Part shown: positions 48,639 to 62,448 of the stretch, piece after piece
Numbering within the stretch: position 1 is the stretch's first letter
How the letters are laid out: each line of letters begins with the position of its first letter
Source of the DNA: Rhabditophanes sp. KR3021
Lineage: Eukaryota > Nematoda > Chromadorea > Rhabditida > Alloionematidae
DNA length: 64,000 bases
Reading direction: 5' to 3'
Assembly: GCA_963281155.1 (NCBI GenBank)
Contig: CAUJLY010000006.1
Span: forward strand, 9,300,001-9,364,000
Notes under the pieces: generated by a model
Database searches by the model: none
Seen by the model: only the letters and a program-made list of their open reading frames with translations
Told to the model about the DNA's origin: nothing
Program-made: the position numbers and the translations under genes

Positions 48639-51600
48639 CCTTCTTTTATTATTCACGTTGTTTTGTTTGTTACACTGAAAAAGGATGGACGTGGAAAAGG
48701 TGTACAATTTGAATATGTATTACAAATTATAAGACGCGCCAAATATCGATATATTCCTTTACTTATTTGAATTATTTCAACGATTATCACATATAGAAAC
48801 AGTTTTATTTGTTTGGTAATAGTAGTCAAATCTTTTAAAACACATTATACTCATTATCAATCGAAACATCCCCTGTACAATCATCAATTATGGTAGAAGT
48901 AAGAAATATGGGTGAGATTTCTTCTTATAGACATTTATACTATCTATAGGCAGAATTTAGACAAATAATACAATTACAATGGTAAAAGTTTAGGACTCTT
49001 GAACGTAGGATAGAACAGTATAATCTCCTTATTGCGAAATGATTTATAATACTTAATTCATTGTTTCGGTATTACAATATTATTCAGATCAATCTTTGCA
49101 ATAATCACATACCGCTTAGTATGGAAAACAGTAAAAATGATGCATAAGTATAATAGTATAGATTGCTAAAGCAGCGTGATAACAAAAGTTTGCCTCTTCA
49201 CAAAAATAAAGTGTTCAATAAAAAACTGTTCATTAATAAAAGTAAACTCGAAAAGTTCTCACAGTAAATGGCACGAAGCTTTATACATGCGTTTTGAGAA
49301 GAATTGGTTATATTTTATTGTAATAATTGAAAAAGGTTTAATCCCTATAAGTATCAATTGAAAATTCTATAAATGACAGAAGAGTAGAAGTGCTCAAATT
49401 TCACACAAATCTGCTGCCAATATAACTGAATAAATAGTATCACAAAATAATTAAAGTAAAGATAAATATTCAAAAGAAAGGTGCTCAATGAAAATGATGC
49501 TAAAATAGCAATATATATTTACTCACTTTTGTAAGACAACATTCTATGTACATAATCTTAATTCTAGTGACATCTTATCTTATCAATAAGCTAAGGTATT
49601 ACGTACAAAAAAGTTTAAATGTTATGCATTTTGGTATGTAAAAGTGAAAAAATTATGAAACAATCAACAATAGGAACAAATACGCATTGTGAATCTGATA
49701 ATTCGTCCGGAAATTGTGTTTATTTATATAAATCACTAATGACGGTACGTTAAGTCTGAAATCGTTTCTAAAAATAAATACAAAAGAATAGAAAAAAAGG
49801 TGTGTAATAAATAGTTATGGAATTGTTTACGGTTTGGACCTGTAGATGGTAGAAGGAGCCTTATCAAATGTGTCCCTCAAAAAACAATCAAACAATGGAA
49901 TTTAAAAAATTTAATATCAAATCATCATCACACAAATGTTAGCCATAAAGCGCTTTTTTATAAATATTTTGCTTACAAGCTTTTTTCTCTGCGTGTGACA
50001 AAATAATTGTGAATTTTGGTTTAGTCATAATTATGAATCCAATGAATACTTTTATACTACGCATTCTTCTTATACATTCAGTGGGGAAAATAGTTTTATA
50101 ATTTCTGATAGCAAGATAAATTAACTCTATTAAACTCTTCCGCCTAAATTTATATCTTTGAAAGTAAGATTATTTCTTTGACTTAATTAATCAAACTATA
50201 CAATGAAGAGTGTTTTTTATGAAACGCGAATAATTTGTTGTAAACATTATATCTAAATTAATCACAATTCGTATAATATTATAGCTAATTTATTTCAAAG
50301 TTAATTAATGAATAGTTAATAAATGTTCAACGAAATTATGTATACAGAAAAAAATGTCAACGCTTTAATAAAAAATGAAAGTGTTTATAATAAATTTTGA
50401 TGTCATAAAAGTGATTCACAAACTATAAAAGTTATTCCAGGTGATGACAGCAAATTAAACATGATTTCAAACACATAAAACTCTTTTTAACTACACATAT
50501 AAAACAACAAATTTAAGCTGATCGCTTATATATGTGAATATTTTATGATTGATTTTAATAAAGTCTAGTTAAAATTTTGCATCTCTTCATACAAACAGCA
50601 TTTAAAGATTTTTTGGCAAAATTTGTAGGCTTAATAATATGTGACAAAGAAATTTGATTTAAAAATGAAAGAAGTTATAATGAGAAAGTATCCTTATCAA
50701 TTATTTATTTAGTGCTGCGACAAATAAATATATACACATACACATACGCAAACTATTTTAATCGAGATAGGTTTTAATCACTTCCATAGCTAAATAGGTA
50801 CCCCAATACCACAACAATGTGATTGCTGGCTTTCATTAATATAAAGGAATACTATTATTAATGTTGAAAATAGAAGAAGCAACAGAGACTCTGTTTTATA
50901 GTTGATAAATACGCAAGCAACTGAAAGAACTTAATATTTAATAGTATGCTTTTTGTTCAAAAATTATGTTTTGAAATTCAGATAATTCAACACTTTTTGG
51001 TACCTTTAAATGAGTGTCTCACAAAATCACCTCAACCAGCCAACTTTTATTATACACAATATTATCTACGCTTTTATAAATACAATTTATGCTAACATAA
51101 AAATCAGAGTGGCGTGTAATAAATATTCTTTGAGTGATCTAAATCAAATTTACAAAAGAGATCACACTATTTTTTAAATTTAGCAAAACTTGAAGGAGAT
51201 GATGAGGATCATAATGAGGGGGTCACAATTTCTGGGGTTAAGATAAATTACGGGAAAGATTTTGTTGACATAGAGTGATGGAAATTTCTGTGGTTTGAGG
51301 TAGTTTCTACTTTTTACAAATCCGTCATTCCCTATCGATTGTGATTAATGCACATTGTAATTCATACTAATACATTTTAATACATTTTGTTGTCTAGTTA
51401 ATGTCTTTAGTATCAATATTTTGAGTAAGCATCAAATTTACGAGTCACCATTCGATACTACAACTTCTTTGTATCATAATCAACCCAAATATCTATAATT
51501 AATAATTCAGATCAGATTAAATATGCACATATATTTAAAAAATAAGAGAAAAACGAAAAATAAATATATTTTGAGTTGCAAATATGCTGAGTATAACATA

Positions 51601-52216
51601 TTTTTTGTCTTCACTGGGTTATATTTATACTTTAGCCTACGCAAAATAAAAGACAAACAAAATAATGAGCTCTCGAAGTTTTGTAAAATGAATCAGTATT
51701 TAGATCTTTAATAAGTAGATGAGGCTAATTTAGATATGACTAAATGTACAAAACAGCTTTGGAGTATTTGATTAAAGTTGTCAAATAATATATATTTATT
51801 GAAAAGTCTTTTGGCAAATAAAAACTTTTTTCTTCTCATATTAATAACCATCGTAAGTTGCAATCAACTTAAAAAATCACTTCTTCATATGCATTTGATA
51901 GCTGTGCAATTTTGTTTATAATTTTCCATGTTTTTGTTTGTTCTATCTGAAAGTTATCAAAAATAATAATAATAACAATACGCATTTCATCATACTTATA
52001 TACATTGCAAACCTCATGACATGCTCTATTGTATTAAGGGCTGATGTTTGCAAAAGTGTTTGCACCACATTATTATAATTTAATCATTTGGGATGTTTTT
52101 GATCGCTGAACAGATGTTTTTTATCAAATATCAAAAGGAAACATAAAAGTTGTTGGTTTAAAGAATCTTTGATATTTTACGGACTAAGACTATACTGCTT
52201 GTTTAATGACTATAGA
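48639..52216. other. 3.6-kb divergent intergenic region
   Basis: AT-rich spacer between the small heat-shock gene (-) and BBS4 (+). It should contain both promoters. Short frames such as 49176-49361 and 51523-51711 look random. Apart from the X-box at its right end I see no nameable element. Confidence 0.5.
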
Positions 52217-52230
52217 GTTACTATGGAAAC
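52217..52230 (+). promoter_or_regulatory. RFX/DAF-19 X-box upstream of BBS4
   Basis: GTTACTATGGAAAC fits the imperfect inverted repeat bound by RFX factors (RYYNYY-AT-RRNRAC) at every position. It starts 94 nt before the BBS4 ATG, within the range usual for ciliary genes in nematodes (about 60-150 nt). It is on the same strand orientation as commonly reported, though the site is near-palindromic. Known biology: DAF-19 activates bbs and IFT genes in ciliated sensory neurons through such boxes. Confidence 0.85.
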
Positions 52231-52310
52231 GAGTGAAAACAAACTTTATTGAAAAGTAAGATAAACAATTTGCCACATATACAAAGCATATATTTGAACA
52301 TATTTTGATC

Positions 52311-54442
52311 ATGACTACTACTTCATCTACCCATTCCCTAAGAGTCGACAAAGCCATTTCAGAAGAAGAAAATGAGAAAAAAATTGAAAAATCACCTGGA
52401 GAGGAAGAGATTGAAGATGAGGCAGATGATAAAAGTCAACGTAGTCACATTGGCAGTGAGTCACAAAGTGAGGATGAAAATCCTAATAAATCGGTAAATA
52501 ATTCCAATTCCTCCTTTGGAAGTGTTATCAAAGTTGCTAAGGTTGCTGAAACACCGGCCGTTACTGCTCTATTCAATATGGTTTTGCCACACTCGAGAAA
52601 TCATGAAATATATACTCTGTACTTGAATAAGCGATATCCAGAATGTTATGTACAAATCGATGTATGTTTTCTAAGAGCCATTAGAGTAGTTGAGATTCCG
52701 AACATTAGTTAATCTAATTTTTTAAGAAACCATTAGCTAACTTTGGTCAAGCAAGAATATATTTTGTATAAATAATAAAACCCTTTTTAGAGTATGAAAA
52801 AACAATACAAAAATTTAACGGAGTTTCCCTTATATTTAAAAGGATTATTACATTTGGAAGAACAAGACTTCCGCGAAGCATTGAAATGTTTTGAAGAAGC
52901 ATTCCTAATGAATACTCAAAACCAAAAATATCTTTTAGAAATAGGAAGATTAAAGTTGTTTTTGGGTGAACAACATAAAGCAATCTTGTGTTTTACAAAA
53001 GTCCTCCAGATGTCCGAGCGAAATTGGAAGGCTCATTATTGGAAGGCATTGGCAATTTATTTAGAAAATAGGAACTCCGCTGATTCCTGTACATTGGCAA
53101 TTGATTCATTAGTACAATGTCCATCAAATTTTAAAATCCCACAAGTACTTCTATTGGCATCCAAATTTTGTTTCGAAAAAGGGGATATTCCAGGTGCCAT
53201 TGAAGCACTGAAGAGAGTTATTGAGATGGATAGAAATAACTTGGATGCGATGCATCGACTAGGTCTTATTTATAGTAAAACTGGAAATGATAGTTTGGCT
53301 TTTGCAATTTACGGACAAGCTTTATCAACAGATTCATCACATGTTCCAAGTATCATCGGAGCCGGTGCTATTATTCAAAAAAATGGTGACTTAGATGTGG
53401 CATTAAATAAATATAGGTACATTTAAATTAAGATATATATTTTGATTAGTAAATTTAGAATTGCTGCATTCAAATCAAATCATATTGCCGTTCTTTGGTC
53501 CAATATCGGAATGTGTTATTATGGGAAGGGTAAATACGTGGCAGCAATTTCATGTCTTAAAAGAGCAAATTACCTAAGTCCTTCGGATTGGCAGATATTT
53601 TATAACATGGCTTTAATTTATGAAAGCATGCAACAATATGCTTCGGCTTATCAATACTGCACGGCAGCATTAAGTATGGAGCCGGCTAATTCTTCCGTTG
53701 TGGCAACGTTAGCCAGTAAGTTAAGGAATCACAAACAATAAATTATATAATTTAGGCATTTTGGAAAAATTAACAGACGATGAAAATGCTTGTAAAGCAC
53801 ATTTAAAAATTCTTGAAGTACAAGATGAAGCTACCCCGTTAAGATATTTAAATTACGCTATTTTTGAATATAAGAGATACAACGCATCACTTTCTAGAGA
53901 ACTCTTGAGAAAGTTTTATCAGTTATGGGATGGTGGTTCGTACGAAGATCCATTTGGTGTAAGTTTTTTAGCATATTCAATAATAAAAATTCCTTTTAAA
54001 GTAAGGATATTTTATTCAAGATAGCCAACTTCGTTTTGAATTGACTTTGTCCTTAACTTAAATCCATTTTCTATTAAACGATCTCAGTCTAATTTAATAA
54101 GAAAAAATTGTTCCTTTTTTACATTAGATACATTTTTATAATTTATCCCATGCCAATGTTATTCAAAGTGAAGACATTTTTTACTGCCCTATATAATAAA
54201 GATTTGACGTTAATAACTAATGGATATCTTTAACAACAAATCAAAATCCAAATAATTTAGTGTTACATAGGCATCTAATTTATCAAAATTTATATTTTCA
54301 GGAAGTCGATGAGATGGCAAGAAGGTTGCGGTTTGCAGTTGTTGAAATAACAGGTGAGGAATTACCTGAAAGGCCAAAACAATTTAAGACGGAAGAGGGA
54401 CATGAAGGAAAAAGAAACGAAAATCTTATACTGGAAGCATAA
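52311..54442 (+). CDS. bbs-4: BBS4, TPR subunit of the BBSome, 5 exons
   Basis: Component of the BBSome coat that traffics membrane proteins in cilia. Exons 52311-52661, 52791-53416, 53459-53715, 53756-53958 and 54302-54442 give 525 residues (human 519). The N terminus (about 1-85) is acidic and low-complexity, then TPR repeats run to about 440. BBS4-specific matches include NGDLDVALNKYR, SNIGMCYYGKGKYVAAISCLKRANYLSP and MQQYASAYQ. The last exon (EVDEMARRL...) corresponds to the region after the final TPR. The frame reads past the first donor for 16 codons before stopping, but only the spliced form restores the TPR array. A canonical X-box lies 94 nt upstream of the ATG. The in-frame TTG at 52305 is not needed as a start. 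Confidence 0.96.
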
Positions 54443-57400
54443 TACATTGTCTACATCATCTACATTTATATATTTTTATATTTATGACTTTAATCACCAT
54501 GCTCTATCTTTATTGTTTCCAAAAAATTAAATTACTAGTAACCAACTTTATATTTAGCACACAGTATTGAAACATAGCAGAAACAATTACATGTTCCAAA
54601 AATGTTCGGCGCCAAATGATGACTTTTCATATATAATTTCTGTAAATTAAATTCTTTCCTTTCTTACATTTATATATCATTAGTTTGTTTAAAGAGTTTT
54701 TTAAAATAATTTATGCGCATATAGCCTCCATTAACATATTTAGCTGGATATTTTGTATCCATTCCAAAAAATTCATTCATTTTAATGCACTAGATTTTTA
54801 AACATTATATTATTTTTGTCCATTACTTGAAGCCAATTTCTAAAGCTCCTTCTCACTTATAAGCATTTGTCGATGTCAAAAAATATTAAAGAACAATTCA
54901 AATAGCTAAATATTATTTGCTATATAATTTTGGTAAATCATTTTATTATTCAGAAGGAATTTGCTTTGCATGGCATTTTTTAATATTAATTATAATGATA
55001 ACTAGGAGATGTTGCTTGCCTTTGTTATTTTTGACTGAATATTTGGACAAAATAAGAATACTTCAAAATTATGAAAAATAATAAACTATGCCTACCATCC
55101 ATTTTCATTATGGCTATTTCGGAACCTAAATTATACACCCAAACTTCCATATACTTATTTTCTTCATTATTGAATATAACTTAATTTAAAATTATTCTAA
55201 TCAAATGTTTTATTCTGTAATTATATTATTTTAAGTATTTTTACTCATTTTCACTTCTGCCAAATTTGGACAGAACCTACTTTGTGCGTCCAAGTTTTCG
55301 CATTTTATTTTATACTTATCATAATAATATTTTCAAAAGACACTGTCAACATTGCTTTATTTTGGGAATAAATTACAATACAATACAAATTATGTTAACT
55401 GACATGTTCAGAATGTTTATTCAGTAGCAGGGATGTGTATGAGTTATGATCATACCAGTATAACAGCCATGCTACTTTTATCTATAGATATGAAGAGCAG
55501 CTCATTAACTTCAAACAAAGATGGTATAATTGTATGAAATATATGCTTCTATTCAAAACCAGAATGTCTAAACCTATTATTATGTATACTATGTTATATG
55601 CTTGTGCCAAAATTTAACCACATAAAACAAAACCTCTTTTCTAGGACCTACAAAAGAAAATAAATAATATAATCTTACTTTAAATTGTTTAACGATAAAT
55701 AATAATACATAGCTCGGCTTTTAATGTCAAGTATTAGGTTAAACCTTGTTCGAATTGAAACACACTTAAGGAAACGTAAGTACCACCAACTCTATATCAG
55801 CTTAAACTTCATTATTTCTTGTTTATTGAATTATTTTTTAATATCAATTAAGCTTTACAAATTCTTGCCATATTTTTGTCGGGTTATTTGGAAACAGTTA
55901 CTTATATTTTCCCTAAATAGGGCAATCAAAATACACAATTTGGCATTGATATTTGTATAACCTATGCAAATATATCTGCTGTGCTGCTTTTGTAAAATCT
56001 ATTGTTGATTTAATGATCAAGTTAGAAACAACGTTATCATACCTGTTTGCTTTAACAATCTTATTTATTAATTCTTTAGTTGTGGTTGTTTGGAACATTT
56101 AAAGCGCTCGGTTGTTCTCGAATTTGTGTAAGTACAGGGTTTCCTTCAAATTGAATTCCACTGTTAAGCTAAGATTAAGCTTCTTCTTTTTACAGACTAT
56201 GATCAAGATCCTTATATTTATTTAGCCTTGCTTAAATAGAAGAGATACCGAGTACAACGTGTCTAGAAATTAAGCATTGCTTATTATTCACGTCTTATTC
56301 AAAAAGATTTAATGTCTATACTACAAATACTAGCACATACATACATTAAACGCATTTGTATGCCATTTAATATGTAATTTAAGTTGTAAAGCATATTAAC
56401 ATACTTTATCTTGTATTTTAAAATGTTTCAACTTTGAATGTCATTTTTTCAGTGGGATCTCTAAAAATATAATAAAGGAAAACATTAGTAGGACAACTTA
56501 ATATTCCTCCATCATAATACTTACTTTATTTACTAACATCTGTACTATTCAATATAATACAACTTTATTTTTTTGCGTGTCTTCAAATTGAACTTTTTCA
56601 AATCTTTTCGAGGGGCCAGTTAAGCAAACTTCCCTTGCTAACAACTCTTAATCAGTTCCTTTGAGTAGGTGATTTTACGGTTACATTCTAATGTAGTTTA
56701 CTTTAAACTTCTAGAATCATTTTTTAAGTTGTTTCAGCTGATATGTTGATGGGTATAAGTTTAGTATATTATATTTGATTATTTTATAATTACACCTTTC
56801 CTTGACTAATGTCAATTTAAATATATCTAGTATACGTATGAAAATTTTTGCAAATGCATTTCTTTGACTGTACAAATAGCTTTTAATTTTGACAACAAGC
56901 CATTTATTTCATTACATTGCACACCCCACAATAATTATCTGTAAGTGATATTTTTTGTGATTTTTTCAAAATAATTGCAGGCACAATAAATATAATTTAC
57001 TAGTCTCCAGTGTAGTTTAGATGAGTTTAGGTTAGGAAGCAATAAATATTCCGGGAAGCTTGTTATTATTATAATTTAGTAAGGAGTATCCATTAACGGA
57101 ATTACATAAGTTTATGTAATAATGCGTTGATACCTATACTTTAATACTCTTACTTATCCTCCACCTCTCTCAATTACACCTACAAATTTCCTTATCAAAT
57201 TATTTAATATTTTTTAATCGGTATATTAAAAAAGGAATTATATTGGTATTGACATTTTTCCGCATAATCAAATTTTCAACACAATCTAAACAGCATTATT
57301 CCTTGAGTATTATGATAAATTTTAGCTCTTACACAAAGACACAAAATTTGACTACGTAAATTAGTGTTGTAGTAATTTTCTTTACTTGAAAGCAAACTTT

Positions 57401-57923
57401 CAAACAATTTAATTTTCTATTTGAATGAACATAGACAAAAAAGTTGAACAACCGTATTACTCAACAACTACACATTATCTAGCTTGAACGTTTGCTACTT
57501 GGCTTTCAATTTTACAAAAAAAATTAGAAGTATTTGGAAGAGATCCAATATTGATACTTTGTAATTTTCTATAGTTTTTATTGTTTGTGATTAGAAGATC
57601 ACAAGCATTGAATGTCATATTTTATTAGTTTAAAAAAGGCTCTATTGTATGTCTATTTAATAGACCTTTTTAAAACAACGACTATATGATCACAATGTAT
57701 AAGCTGCTTCAATATGGTTTTTTCAGCTGATATTTATTTCACTAGGTACCTTTTTAATCAATCCCACCATTTTGGTAGATATGTCCTTTGCTAAGCGAAG
57801 CATCATTTGATATTTTAATAAATTGGTACTAACAATAGAAAATAAGCACAAAATAATATCTCCTGGTTAAACTCTATATCATCTACTTTTATACAAATCA
57901 ACTTTACGCCATCTGAGTAAACA

Positions 57924-58127
57924 TCATCTTTTCACCATGGCCAAACTATATGCCCGTACCTTACATCTGCAAAATATATAGATACTTTCTCTATCAATGT
58001 GGGGACTGTGCTTTGGGAGTAGTGGCGTGGCTTTATAAAAGCTGTCAATTTGATGATTGAAACACATTGCCTTTCCGAACTCATCCCAATTATCTTTAAT
58101 TATGTAATTTGGCAAGCTATAAGCCAT
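57924..58127 (-). CDS. Doubtful ORF, 67 codons
   Basis: ATG-started frame beginning MAYSLPNYIIKDNWDEFGKA, with more varied amino-acid composition than the other short frames of this desert and a CCTTTATAATGG just before the start. No domain, signal peptide or homologue that I recognise. It could be a lone exon, a relic, or chance. Confidence 0.15.
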   Translation of the reverse strand: MAYSLPNYIIKDNWDEFGKAMCFNHQIDSFYKATPLLPKHSPHIDRESIYIFCRCKVRAYSLAMVKR

Positions 58128-61100
58128 TATAAAGGTGCGTGTAAGATGTCATGCTAATTATAATTATCCACATGCTATTGCTTAATTTTGACACTTCCAT
58201 GGTGTCTCTTTTGACCAATAAATAGTTGTTGTCGTTGGTATGTGTATATTGGCCACATCTTGATTGCAATCTCTGGGTATGTTGTTTTATGTTAAGCAAA
58301 TTAAAGGTATCATAATTTATGTTGCTTTTTATTATTTAAATCATGGCCATAAAGTGAATTGTTTTATGGATAGTGTTACCAAATATAATAATTCACCCAG
58401 AAATTATCGTCTCCTAATATTTCTATATCATCATTATGTGACTTAATTTACAGTCAAGAGATGGTTGTTACGTAATTAAGTATTAGTCAATTAAATAGAT
58501 ATAAAAATGGCCCATATGTATGATTTAATGGTAAGCTTACGTCTATTGTCATGGCCCTTTTAACAAATACAAAAGAAATTTACTATGGGTTGATTTAATT
58601 GGTAAGCCGTTAAATATAGGCTATAGGTAAAGGCTTCATTATCTTAGTAAGCTGGTCAGCTTAACGACACCTTAAATGAAATAATTTGATGGGGCAGTGC
58701 AATCAATCATTATACATATCACCTCTCTTCAACTCATCTACGCCTAATTGTCTTTGATTTGTTAAAGAATTATAAAAATGTAAATTTACATGCACTTTCT
58801 TCCATCTGATTTGCCTTATCAATATTACTACATTAACTCCCCTTTTATTTGGAGTTCATTATCTATGAAGTTGATTTTAACATGGTTTTACCTATTTATT
58901 TGGAAGGTATCACTTTTCCTGTCGTCTATTGTACCGTCATTTTCAATTAATTTTATTTATTTGGTATTAAGGAAAAATTATAAATGATAATAATAGTGCT
59001 GTTATCATATTTGTGTCTATTTGCATTAATTGATAGATTATTTTATTATTAGGCAAAAGTGTTTCATATGCTATTTGCTGTAAATGTTTCTTCTTTATGA
59101 CACTGCCAAATTGTTGACATTACTTTGATTGAGAGTATATGATGTTGCTCACAGCGTTGTATTAAAAAAAGGTTTAATAATTTTTTTGACAAAAATTGCC
59201 TTGGTTATTTAGATTTTAAGTTTAAGACATTCTTTTTGTGGTGATTCAATATTGTACAATCAAATACTTTTTTGGCTGTGCAAAACTAAGATGGTATCTC
59301 CTTTGTTTGCCTCAAAAATACTTATAACAGCACTTGTGTTTGTAAAACAATGTTGTAATGGCACCTTCTAATACCAATTTGCAAAATATTTTTAGTTTGA
59401 AAACAATATTCTTTGTTAAACAAAGTATTCCAGCAAAAGTGAGTTTTGTATTTTGTTTTACATTAGCTGTCTTGTTAAAAAATCGTATCTTTAGTTTGGA
59501 GATGATTGTTGTATATTATTTTAGAGAATAATTATATGCTGGACTGTAAGTATAAGTTGTCTGTTCTGTAAAATTTAATTCATGACACATTTTGAATTTT
59601 TCAGTGACTATTTATATACTAAAGCATTAGTAATAATTGTGGGCGAGGTTTTTGTAACACAATTATATGTGATTGAAGGCTTGAAATGTATGCTTAAGTC
59701 AAAGCATCAAGCTATTTATTCCGCTAAAATATAGATTCTACCTGCTTTGACCATATTAAATATTAGTGATTAGTTTGATGCAGTTGTTTAATTCAATCCA
59801 CCATTGTCAGATAAACGGTTCAGCTTGTAGATTACATGTGTAAATGAATATTTTTGTTATTCACTTTAATGCATAATGTAAATATTATTAAAACTTTACC
59901 TTTTGCTCAATTTTCTTCCATTCAAAGACAATGTGAACTTGTCCAAAAAAGAGTTTCCTTTTAGCATTCCTCAAATTTTCACATAACTTTCCTTTTAACG
60001 ATAACATCAAATATGAACGAAACGTCATAAACTATATTTAGTTTCTTAAAAATATATTTCCTATACTTTATTGAATATTTTTAATTACTTAAAAAGTCAG
60101 TCTTAAGGATTATTTCTATTATTAATCCCTTTCTGCATGCAATGATTACTTAATAAGTAGTGCATATTTTTTGATCTACATGCATAACAAATTCCACTTT
60201 GTTATCATTGCCAAATCTCTTTTCTGTCTTAAGAGAGATGTTGTTTGTTGACAATTTTTAATTATCAAACATTGATATGCAAGGGTTGATCTAGGGTCTG
60301 TATATAATTGAATTATAAAGTTTTATCACTTACTCAACTTATACAAATAAAACCCTTTTATAATTTGCCTGACAATTGTTTCATTTTCTTTCCTTGATTG
60401 TGTGTATGTATAAGAGCAGCTTGTAGATCGACAATAAAACAGCTTATATCCATTATCTGCATCTTTTACTCTTTTGTTGGCATAGATAACAAAAGTTTTG
60501 AAAGTGTCAATCGTACTTATAATCAGATCCCCTTCTTAATCTTAAGAATTAGTATATTAATCATAATTCTTCATGTACATCTGTTGTTTAAAAGGAAAAG
60601 ATGAGCCAAGAACTTCTCAGGCCTTGGCAATGTCTCATTTCCGTGCCGTTCAAAGTAAACATAGGTTCGAGTTTGTGGGGAAAAAACAAGTGTGTGTGCG
60701 TTTAAAGATAATTGCGTGAAACTTCTCCTACTTTAATGTTCTTAAATAAACAGTAAATAAAAATGTTGACACGGTATTGCTTACTGCTATATAGGGTTAA
60801 ACTTATTGGTATGGGTCAGTTATTAGATTAAACAAAACGTGTTGTTTTTAGTTTCATTTAAAAAACAAAAATTTTACAGCTGTTACATTAGCTTAAAATT
60901 AAAAAGAAGTCATCAATTTTTATTTGCCCATTTATTATTATAGTTTTATATAAGCTTGATGCCTTGGGTAAAAAATATTTTACTTAAATATTTCTATTGA
61001 CATAGTCTTCGGTAAAAGCTTTTAGCAATAAAGGCTGTTAACAAGAATGTAACTTTCTAATTTATTAATTTATTTAAATTCTAAAAAATTAGTCAGATTA

Positions 61101-62370
61101 AACGAAAAGACGGTAATGTTGTGAATGGTTGTTTTTGATTTTAAAAGGACTATTCTTGCCATCACAGCACACTAATAAAAGTTCTAACACTTTCTTATCA
61201 ATTGACCTCATCTAACTTGTATACGAAATTTGTGTAACCTTATTTTGACATCTTGTACAATTGTACCGCAATTAAAATGTTGACATTAACACAAATGATA
61301 GTTAATCATACCTTCTCTAAGAAAATGATTTCCTTCTAATAAATAAACGGCTTTCTTTTGATCACACAACTCATATAATACATCCTATTTGCTTAACATC
61401 TACCTAATTCAAATCAACAAAAAAATTTAATAGTACTAGGTAACATAACTAATGGCTTGGCATAAGTCATTGATAACGTTTCGCTTTATTTTTGGCCAAG
61501 ATGACGTTCATCAAATTGGTAAACTTTATAAAAACATTATTAATTGCTTTCACTTTGTATATTAAAATTGAAGAGACTGTTCACGCTTTCATTTACCTTA
61601 TTTCAGTGTCTATTACCAATTAATTACCTCTAATCAAATCGTTTATTACATTAAGCCTGTGATAAATCTTCAACTTGACACATTTTATTATCTATAAACC
61701 GAATGTTGGGAATGGCAAAATCATATAAACAACTACCAATAATGTGACATATGAATGCTAACATCCCTGAAATTATTAGACTGACTACATTATATTATTG
61801 TTTAAAATAGCAGGTGTTTTATAATAATGTCATAAAAAACGAAACAAATTAAATAACTCTACTAATGGTTAATAGTTAGTATTTTTTGCCGTTTACTTAA
61901 TTCTTGCTTTTAATTGATTTTCGTAGGAAACTCTCATCACCATATCTAGTCAGATCATCTTTTATTAATCCCTTCCTTTTTCTAAACAAACTGAGTATTT
62001 CTTGATTTATAATAATTCCATTTGCACTTTATATTCTTTTTATTCTTTTTATTCGTATTATTCTTGATATTAGTGTATTGGTTGCATTTAATCAAGCTGA
62101 TATCATAATTTATTAACTCTTAAACTTTCCAATTCAATTAACTCGGAATATCAAAATTATACACATACTACTACCCTTCAATTATATCTCTACCCCTTGA
62201 AGATTTGCGTTATTTGATAAACGATCAAGATTATTTAAGCATGACTAAGTGTATTCATATATTACATTATGAAACTTATAATATTTATAAATCATCATTC
62301 TAGTTTATGACACCAAACGATATGATTTTAACGCATATTACACTATCATAGAGTTATATACCTAACCACA

Positions 62371-62448
62371 ATGAACTTGTTGGACTCTTTTAATGATAAT
62401 GTTCCAGAAGATGCACAGTTTGGCTGGGCTCTTTTTACTTTTTTTCGG
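62371..62448 (+). CDS. Doubtful short ORF or first exon
   Basis: ATG in a good A-rich context (CCACAATG) opens a 26-codon frame beginning MNLLDSFNDNVPEDAQ and ending WALFTFFR before TAG; the stop overlaps a GTAGTG that could act as a weak donor. The composition is more protein-like than its surroundings. It might be the first exon of a gene continuing right, but I could not find a matching second exon before the start at 63513. Confidence 0.18.

Noticed and set aside
60655..60675. GGTTCGAG resembling a tRNA B-box
   Set aside because: The flanking stem pairs only partly, there is no A-box or acceptor stem about 50 nt upstream, and the 3' side is a poly(A) run.
62400..62412. GTTCCAGAA as a heat-shock element
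   Set aside because: Only a single inverted pair, lying inside a short open frame, with no target gene close by.
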